A stretch of 42,755 bases of DNA from contig NZ_RAWI01000033.1 in the NCBI RefSeq assembly GCF_003612125.1, positions 1 through 42,755 on the forward strand, read 5' to 3'. This DNA is from Corallococcus praedator. GTDB lineage: Bacteria; Myxococcota; Myxococcia; Myxococcales; Myxococcaceae. The position numbers and the translations under genes are program-made. Numbering within the stretch: the stretch's first letter is position 1; each line of letters opens with the position of its first letter. This document shows positions 32,101 to 41,100 of the stretch, piece after piece. The notes beneath the pieces were generated by a model. That model had not been told where the DNA came from. It saw only the letters and a list, made by a program, of their open reading frames with translations, and did not search any database.

Positions 32101-35100
32101 CCGAGTACAAGATGGTTCTGGGCTCCGATCAGCCGCCGACCGTGGAGTTCGTCTCCCCGTCGCCTGAGGACACCGTCACCGTGGGGTCCACGCTCCAGGT
32201 GCTGCTCAAGGCCCAGGACGACATCGCGGTCGCGGGGGTCGGGCTCAGCGTCAATGGTGTGCCCCAGACCGAGCTCACCTCGCCGCCCTACCGCTTCCTG
32301 GTGGAGGTGCCGGGCACCCCCGGGCGGATGACGCTGCGGGCGACGGTCCGGGACTCCTCGGGGACGCATGCCGTGGTGGAGCCGGTGCTCTCCGTGAACG
32401 TCGTCGAGGACACGGAGCGGCCCATGGTGGCCTTCCGCAAGCCCCTGGAGGGCAGCCGCCTCTTCACGGGAGACCCGGTCGACGTGGAGGTGGTGGCCGC
32501 GGACAACGTGGCCGTCACGCAGGCCACGCTCATCGTCAACGGAGACGCGGCCCATCCGCTCTCCGCGCAGCCCGTCGGTGGCACGGACGGGGGCCTGTAC
32601 CGGGTGTTCCTCTTCCGCGTGCCGCACGCCCAGGCGGCCGCGACCGGCACCGCGATGACGCTGCTCGCGAAGGTGGAGGACGCCGCCCACAACAAGGCCG
32701 AGCGCTCCATCGAGTTGCCGGTGGTGGCCAACGCCCCGCCCCAGGTGACGCTGTACACGCCCGCCGCGCGCACCCCGGTGAAGGAGGGCGAGGACATCGC
32801 CATCACCTTCACGGTGGCCAATGACGACGGACCGGTGTCGTGGACGGGCCGCTCCGGCGGCGTGCCGGGCGCCTTCCCGCCGATTCCGGCGACGCAGGAC
32901 CTGTCGAAGTTGCAGCGGGTGGTGGTGCGCGCGCCGGTCATCAGCGGCGACGCTGGATTGCCGCCCACGGTGGGCATCGCCGTCGTGGATGCGCACGACG
33001 CGGGCAGCTTCACCGACGTGGTGTTGGACGTGGCGCCGGATCTCGAAGCGCCCACCGTGCTGCTGGCCTCGCCGCTGCCTCCGCGTGAAGGCACGCTGGA
33101 GGTCGCGGTGGGGGGAAGCCTGGGCCTGCGCGCGGAGGTGTCCGACGACGTTCGCGTCACGCGCATGGGCGTGGTGGTGGATGGCACCTACGAGCTGGCG
33201 GAGGTGGCCGGTGACGCGCGGCTGCGCGTCTCACGCGAGGACTTCGAGGAGGTGCGTACGCCCAACCCGCAGGGCCCGGGCGACATCCTGCTCAGCCGTC
33301 GCTACGTCGGCAGTTGGGCCGGCACGGTGGCGTTCCCCTCGGCGGATTCGCGGCTGGGGCCCGGTGCCCACACCCTCCAGGTCGTGGGCTATGACGCCGC
33401 CGGGCACCGCCGGTTGAGCGAGCCCGCGGTGCCCTTCGAGATTGTCGCGCGGCAGGACAAGCTGCCCCCGGTGGTGCGCATCTCGCTGGCGGGCACCCCG
33501 GATGCGCGCACGTGCGTCGCGGGCTCGGAGCCCGTGCTGTTGGTGCAAGCGACGGACGACATTCCGTTCGACCCGCTCGACCCGCTCGAGCCGCTCAAAC
33601 TCTACGTCGATGGCGAGGAGGTGACTCCCGGCGATCCCCGTCTTGGCGCCGGACTCGTCCTGACGCGCGGCGGTGCCAGCGTCCAGATCGCCGGCCCCCT
33701 GCCCATGCCCGCGCTGGATGCGTCGGGCCCGCGCACCGTGGTCCTGGAGGCGAGGGCGGAGGACTCCGCTCACCGCGTCACGCTGGCGACCCTCTCCTGC
33801 GAGCTGGTGGCGGACACCGCGCCCTTCGTGGCGTGGGTGACGCCCGACGCCTCGTCGGTGCTCGTCGAGGAGCAGCTCACCCCCGGCTCCCTGGAGCTGC
33901 GCGAGGACGTAGGGCTGAAGGCCCTGTGGCTCGCGCTGTCCTCCCGCAAGGTGACGGCCGCGACCGCCACCACGCTCCAAATCCCCTTCGAGACGGAGCT
34001 CGTGCCGGGGACCCGCCCCGTGCCCGCCGCGACGCTCGTGTTCGGTGAGGACACCGAGGCACCCCACGCGGGGTCGCGCTTCACCGCCACCGTGTCGCAG
34101 GACGCGCTCATGCTCACCCCGCCCGTGCGGCCGCGTGGCAACCGACAGCCCGGTGCGCTGCGGCTCGAAGTCCCCTCCTGGAACTCGGGACCGGGGGCGC
34201 TCGCGAAGGTGAAGTATGTGTACCGCCGGAAGAACACCACGGACGACCCCTTCTTCCTGGCGCACCCGAGCGGTGTCGCGACCCCGGTGACGCTCGTCGA
34301 GTCCGCCGGCCAGCGCATCGCCCAGCTCGACTTCCCCTCGGCCCTGATGGACCTGGAGGAGGTCGTCGTTGAACTGGAGGCGGACGCGGCGGGCAGCTCG
34401 CCCCTCGTGTCGCGCCTGGGCCTGCGCTACCAGGTCGGCGAGCCCTCGTCGCCGCCCCAGTTGCGCGTGGAGGCCTCGGGCGTGAAGGCAGCGGTGGAGT
34501 GGCTCGATGCGACGCTGGTCGCGGGTCAGGTCACCCCCCGTCCGGTGAAGCTCCGCCTGCCGGCGAACTGGGGCGCGAGCCTCGTTTCGGCCACGGCGGT
34601 CGCCGTGGACACGCGCGGCGTGGTGACCCGGGCGGAGCGCGGCTTCTCGCGCCAGACGGACGTGCAGCTTCCGCGCGTCGCCATCACCTCCGCCGGCAGG
34701 AACAACACCGCGGTCGCGGGCCGCGGGTTCCAGGCCCAGGTGACCGTGTCGGACAACGCGGGCCTCGCGAAGGTGCGGCTGTCCGCGCGGGGCGTGGAGG
34801 TGGGGGAGCAGTTGCTGGCGGGCGTGGGCCAGGTGGTGGACTTCACCGTTCCCTCGGCGCTCGTCACCGCGGGCACGGTGGAGCTGTCCGCGACGGTGGA
34901 GGATCGGGCGGGCCAGTCCGCCACGTCCAACCCCGTGTTCGTGCAGGTGCGGCCGGATGCTCCCCCGGCAGTGGAGCTGCTGGGCCTGACGTCGGCCGGG
35001 GAGTCGCTGACGCGCACGGAGCTGCGCAGCGGCTTCGTCCGCCTCATCCAGGGCGCCAACGCGGAGCTGCGCTTCGAACTCTCCGACGACGTGCTCGTGA

Positions 35101-38100
35101 AGGAGTACTGCATCGGGTTCGCCGCCAGCGCCTGCGAAGGCCCGGGCGGCCTGGATCCCGTTTCGGGGTTGCCCACGGGTTGGACTCCCGTTGGACAGTC
35201 CGGCCGCGCCGTCAACGTCACCTTCCGGCCCCCAGCGGGGCCCAACGGTGCCCCTTCGGTGCTGACCATCACCGTCCGGGATGACCGGGACGTGGAGACC
35301 CAGAGCCGGCTCATCATTGAACCGCGCGCGCCCCGTGCGCCGGACCTGGCCATGCTGGCGCCCGCCACGGACGCTGCCCTGGTGGAGGGCAGCATCCAGC
35401 TCCAGTTGGGCGCGCTCGCGGGAGACGACACGCGCATCCACCACGTGGAGTGGTGGATCAACGGCAACCGCGCTATCGACCAGGCGGAGAGCGTGGGCCG
35501 CCCCATCGAGACCTTCCGCGACGACGACGGGGTGCCCATCGCGTCGGATGCCTCGGTGCGCCTGGCGCTGGCGACCCTGCGGACGGCGCCGGAGGACTAC
35601 GACCGCTTCCGCACGTACCGCACGAAGCTGTCGCTGCCCCCGGGGTTCGTGAAGCTGGATCCGAACCGCACGGAGGCCTTCCTCCAGGTGCGGGTGGACG
35701 CGGTGGACCTGGAAGGTCACCGCGCGTCCGTGGAGCGGCGCGTGCGCGTCGTGCAGGACACGGGGCTGCCCATGGCCAGCTTCCTGCGTCCCACGCTCGG
35801 CCAGGACCTGGTCGAAGGGACGCCGGTCCTCATCCAGGCGCAGGCCTCCGACAACGCCTTCGTGGACCGGGTGGAGCTGTACGCGGGCCCCAGCGCGGGT
35901 GCGCTGCAGCTCATCCACACCGCGGGCGACTTCCCGCCGGAGAACGCGGTCCCGGGCTCCGACTTCGCCGTCTACTCGCCCTTCATCACCTTCCAGCACA
36001 TCGTCCCGAAGCTCGCGGCGCTGGGCGGCCTGGACACGGTGCCGTACTTCGTGGCGGTCCGGGCCCGCGACGTGTCCGGCAACTGGGGGGACCTGGAGTT
36101 CCAGCAGATCGACATCGTGCGCGACCGCGAACCCGCGCTCGCCATCGTGTCACCCGCGGACGCGACACCCGTGGTGGTGGGCAACCCCGTGACGGTGGTG
36201 ATGGCGGCGGAGGATGACGTCGGCGTCACCAGCGTGCAGCTCTTCGCGGACAATGAGCCGGTGGGGCCGGTGCTCCACCAGCCGCCGTATGTCTTCGCCT
36301 ACGTGCCGCCGGCCGGAACGCTGCCGGGCACGGAAATCGCCCTGCGGGGCAAGGCCATCGACAGCTTCGGCTTCGACCACGCGGTGTGGTCGCAGACGTT
36401 GAAGGTGGTGGTGAAGGGGGACGCGGTGCCGACGGTGGCGCTCGCCCAGCCGCGCAACGGCGCGGACGTGGTGGAGGGGCAGGACTTCGCCGTGCTGGTG
36501 GCGGCGCAGGATGACGTGCGGGTGGACTCGGTGGAGGTCTCCGTCGAGGGGACGGTGGATGGGACGCTGCACTTCGTGGGCACGGCGCGCCCGTATTCCT
36601 TCCGCGTTCCGCTGCCCTACGGCTCCGCGGGCCGCGAGCTGGTGATCCGCGCGAAGGCCTGGGACTCGGCGCGCCATGAGGTCTCCGCGCCGGAGGCCCG
36701 CGTGCGGGTCGTGCAGGACAAGACGCCGCCCACCGTCTCCTTCGCGTCGCCGGTGAACAACTCCCGCCGGGTGGAGGGCCTTCGCCTGGACGTGGAGGCC
36801 CGCGCCGAGGACAACGTCAGCGTCGCGGCCGTCGTCATCCGGGTGAAGGTGGGGAACGCCGACGAGGTGGAGGTGGCCCGGCTGCCCGCGCCGCCGTTCC
36901 GCTTCTCGTACGCCATCCCGAAGGGGCTCGCGACGCAGGGGCCGGTGCCGCTGGTGTTCACGGCGCAGGCCATCGACTCCAGCGACAACCGGAGCACCGC
37001 CCAGGTGCGCGTGGAGGCCATCGCGGACGCGAAGCCTTCCGTGGACGTGGTGGCGCCCGCGCGGGCCGTGGTGGGACAGCCCGCCCTGCTTTCCGCGACG
37101 GCGAGCGACGACGTGGCCGTGGCCCACGTCACCTTCCTGGTGGGCCCGAGCGAGGACGCGCTGGTGGAGGTGGGCCGGCGCTTCCTGTTGCCCTACGACT
37201 TCCGCTACGTCGCGCTGCCCGAACAGGTGGGCCAGACGCTGTGGATGCAGGCGAAGGTGGTGGACAGCGCGGGCCAGGAGACCGCGTCCCGCAAGGTGTC
37301 CTTCCCGGTGGTGGAGGACCTGCCTCCGTCCGTGAAGATGCTCAAGCCCGTGGACGGCGCCACCCTGCTGGAGGGCAGCCGGGTCCGCATGGAGGCGAAC
37401 GTCGAGGACGCCGAGGGCGCGCTCGCGTCGGTGACGTTCTTCGTGGACGGCCGCAAGGTGGCCACGAGCACCGCTGCGGCCGGCATCCCCGGTCGTCCCA
37501 ATGCCTACGTGGCCAGCTACACCGTGCCGGTGAACGGCCCCGCCTCGCTGCACTTCATGGCGGTGGGCGTGGACTCGGCGGGGCAGGAGGTGGTGTCCGA
37601 GGAGCACACCGTCAGCGTCATCCCGGACTCGGTGGCGCCCCAGGTGGAGCTGGTGGATCCGCCCGCGTTCGACGTCGTCACGGAGGCGGAGCCGCTCGTG
37701 CTGGCAGCGGCCGCGGAGGACAACGGCGTCGTCGACAGCGTCTCGTTCTACGTGGACGGTGTGAAGGTGGGCACGTCGGTGGTGCCCGTGGAAGGGCGCG
37801 CGGGCCGTCCGCTGTACCCCTTCACGTGGCTGGTGCCCAACTCCGCCGCGGGCCAGATGCGCACCCTGGACGCCCGGGCCCGCGATCTGTCGTCGCTGGA
37901 GGCCATCTCCCAGACGGTCGAGGTGGAGGTCGGCATGAGGCCGGGCCATGCACCCGCCCCGTTCTTCGGCGTGGGGACCGCGAGCAACGCGCTGTTGTCG
38001 GCGTTCGCGCTGGATTCGCGGACCTCGCGCGGCATGGTGGGCGGCACCAACCTGCCGCGGGGCGCGCTGCCGGATGATGCGCGCCACGGCGTCCACTTCT

Positions 38101-41100
38101 TCACCCTGGGCGCGGAGGGCGTGGTGCTCGCCGCCAAGGTGCCCCTGCAGGCCGCGCCCCTGGCGTCCGTCTTCCACGGGAACCTGGCGCTGGTGGTGGT
38201 GACGGGGGACCTCGTGTCCGGGCGCCTGCCCGAGCTGGTGGTCCTCGACGTGACGAACCTGTCCATGCCGAAGGTGCTGGGCTCCGTCGACCTGGCGGGC
38301 CCCCGGGCCCACGCGGTGACGACGGAGGGGCACCTGGCCTTCGTGGCCAACGGTGAGTCCGGTGTCGTGGTGGTGGACCTGAAGGAGCCGTCCCAGCCGC
38401 AGCGGCTGACGGTGGTGCCGGTGGCCGGCGACGCGCGCGACGTGTCCGTCGCGGGGGACCGCCTCCTGGTGGCCGCGGGGGCCGGGGGCCTGCGCGTGCA
38501 TGATCTGTTGGATCCGTCGCTCGGGGAGCAGGGCTTCGTCCCGGTGCCCGGGGGCGCGGAGCAGGTGTCCGTGGTGGGAGCGCGGGCGCTGGTGGGCTGC
38601 CAGGGCCCGATGGCCGCGCTGGCGGTGGTGGACGTGGGCGTCAGCCCGCCCCGGTTGCAGTCGGTCCTGTCGCACGCACCCGCCCGGCAGGATCTGCTGG
38701 CCACGGGGCAGCGCTCGCTGGCCGTCACCGGGGGACTGGCCGTGTCCACCGTGCAGCTCGTGAACCCGTCCTCCGAGCCGCAGAAGGGCATGTTGTCGGC
38801 CTCCGTGATTCCGCCGGATGGCTTCGCGAAGACGTTCGTGCGCGCCAACCTGCCGGCGGCCCGGGACGTGGCCCTGCACGACAGCCGCCCCTTCGCGCTC
38901 TTCGGAGACCAGGGCGTGGTGGACTTCAACCTGCCGCGCTTCCTCGTCACGGACGTGCTGCCCGCGGACGGCGCGGATCAGGTCGCGCCGTCGGGACGCG
39001 ATCCGAAGGTCGTGGTGACGTTCACATCGCCCATCGATGCCACGTCCATCCTGCCCACCACGGCGGTGCTGCGCGCGGGCCGACAGATGGATGGCGCGGT
39101 GATTCCCGCGACGGTCACCGTCGGGGATCCGGACATCGCCGATGTGAATCAGCGCAACCCCCGCCAGCTCGTCTTCACGTTGACGGGCAGCAGCCCGAGC
39201 CTGCCGCTCAACACCGACATCCACGTCGTCATTTCCTCGGCCCCGGCGGATGCGCTGAAGTCCGAGGACGGCGCCGTACTCGAAAGCGGCTTCTCGTCGC
39301 GCTTCCGCACGCGCTCCTCCGCGGGTGTCCCGCCCGCGATCGTGCGCGTGGAACCCCCGAGCGGCCCGGAGCAGGGCGGCACGCGGGTGCGCATCCACGG
39401 CACCGGGCTGCGTGCTGGCGCGCGCGTGTTCTTCTCCAGCGAGGAGGCCACCGAGGTCGGGCTCGATCCCACGGGAAGCTTCCTGACCGCCCTGACGCCG
39501 CCCCAGTCCCGGGGCCCGGTGCGCGTCCAGGTGGTGAACCCGGAGGGCCTCCAGTCCAGCCTGCTGGGTGGCTTCGTGTACCTGCCCACGTTGCAGGTCA
39601 CCACCGTGAGCCCGGCCACCGGCAAGCTCGCGGGTGGCGACGTCGTGGAGCTGTCCGGCGCGGGCTTCCAGGTGGGGGCCACCGTGTCGTTCCGGGGCGT
39701 GGCGACGGTGCGCGCCGCGACGGAGGTCCGGGTGCTGTCACCCGGGCGCATCAGCCTGAAGACGCCCCGCGGGGACTTCGGCCCGGCGGATCTCCTGGTG
39801 GAGAACCCGGATGGCCAGCGCGCGGAGGCGCCCGGGGCCTTCCTGTACAGCGACCTGGACACGGCGATGGTGCTGAACCGCTACGACCCGCAGTTGGGGG
39901 ACGGCACGGGACGGCCGAACAACAGCCTGCCGCAGGGCATGCCCGGAGCGCTGGTGATGTCCGACCAGCGGGTGTGGATGCTGTCCCGGGCCACCGTGGC
40001 GTCGGGCGCGACGGCGGTGGAGGTGTTGAAGAAGAGCGTCCAGGGCGCGCTGTCGCTGGTGGACGTCCGCGTTCCAAAGCAGGCGAGCGTGACGGGCGGC
40101 GTGTCGTTCCCGCCGCCGTATCTGCCGCGAGCGCTCGCGGTGCGGGGGACGACGGCGTACGTCGTCGCCGACGCGCAGGAGCTGGACGGGGTGGAGCTGC
40201 AGGGCGAGGGAGGACCGTCACTCCTGGTGGTGGATGCGACGGTGCCCACCGAGCCCCGCTTCGCGTACGCGCTGCCCTTCGAGGGCACGGCGCTGGGCGT
40301 GGACGTGGTGGATGACCTGGCGCTGGTGGCGGCCGGCGAGGGCGGCCTGGCCGTCTTCTCCCTGAGGGACCCCCTCAAGCCGATGCTGCTCGACTCCGTG
40401 CGCTCCTTCCTCCAGGGCGGCGTGCAGGCGCCTTCCTCCATCACCCGGGTGCGCGTGCTGGGACGCCATGCCGTCCTCTCCGCGCTGCGCAACAGCAGCG
40501 TGGCGACGCTCGTGGTGGACCTGGCCCGGCCGGGCTTCCCGGTGGTGGGCGAGGTGTCCCCGGGCTTTGGCGACCTGGGCATCTCCGGTGTGTCCGCGCT
40601 GGCCGCTGGCGCGAGCGGGGTGAGGACGGTTTCGCTCGCCCGGCCGACCCAGCCGCGCGTGCTGGCGACGGTGCCCTCGCTGGTGCCGGTGCCGCAGACG
40701 CTCGCGGACCTGGGGCCCCACCTGGGTGTCAGCGCGGGCGGAGGGCTGGTGCAGCTCGGCCTCGTGTCGGACCTGACCGCGCCGTTCCCGGTGGACGCGG
40801 TGGACCTGCACCCTGGCACCTCCATCGCCGACGTGGCGGTCGAAGGCTCCGTCATCGCCGCCTCCATCGACGCGGTGCGGCCGTATTCCAAGGCGTTGGA
40901 TGGCCTGGCACTCATCGAGGTGCCGTTCCCTGTCGTGGTGAAGAGCCAGCCGCGCGCAGGTGACACCGGCGTGCTCGTCACGACGTCCATCGAGCTGTCG
41001 TTGAGCACGCCCTTGAAGGCGTCCCCGAACGCGTCGGTCCGGCTGATGGAGCTGGACGGATCCGCCGAAGGGTCGCTCGTGCAGGCGAAGTGGTGCGTGG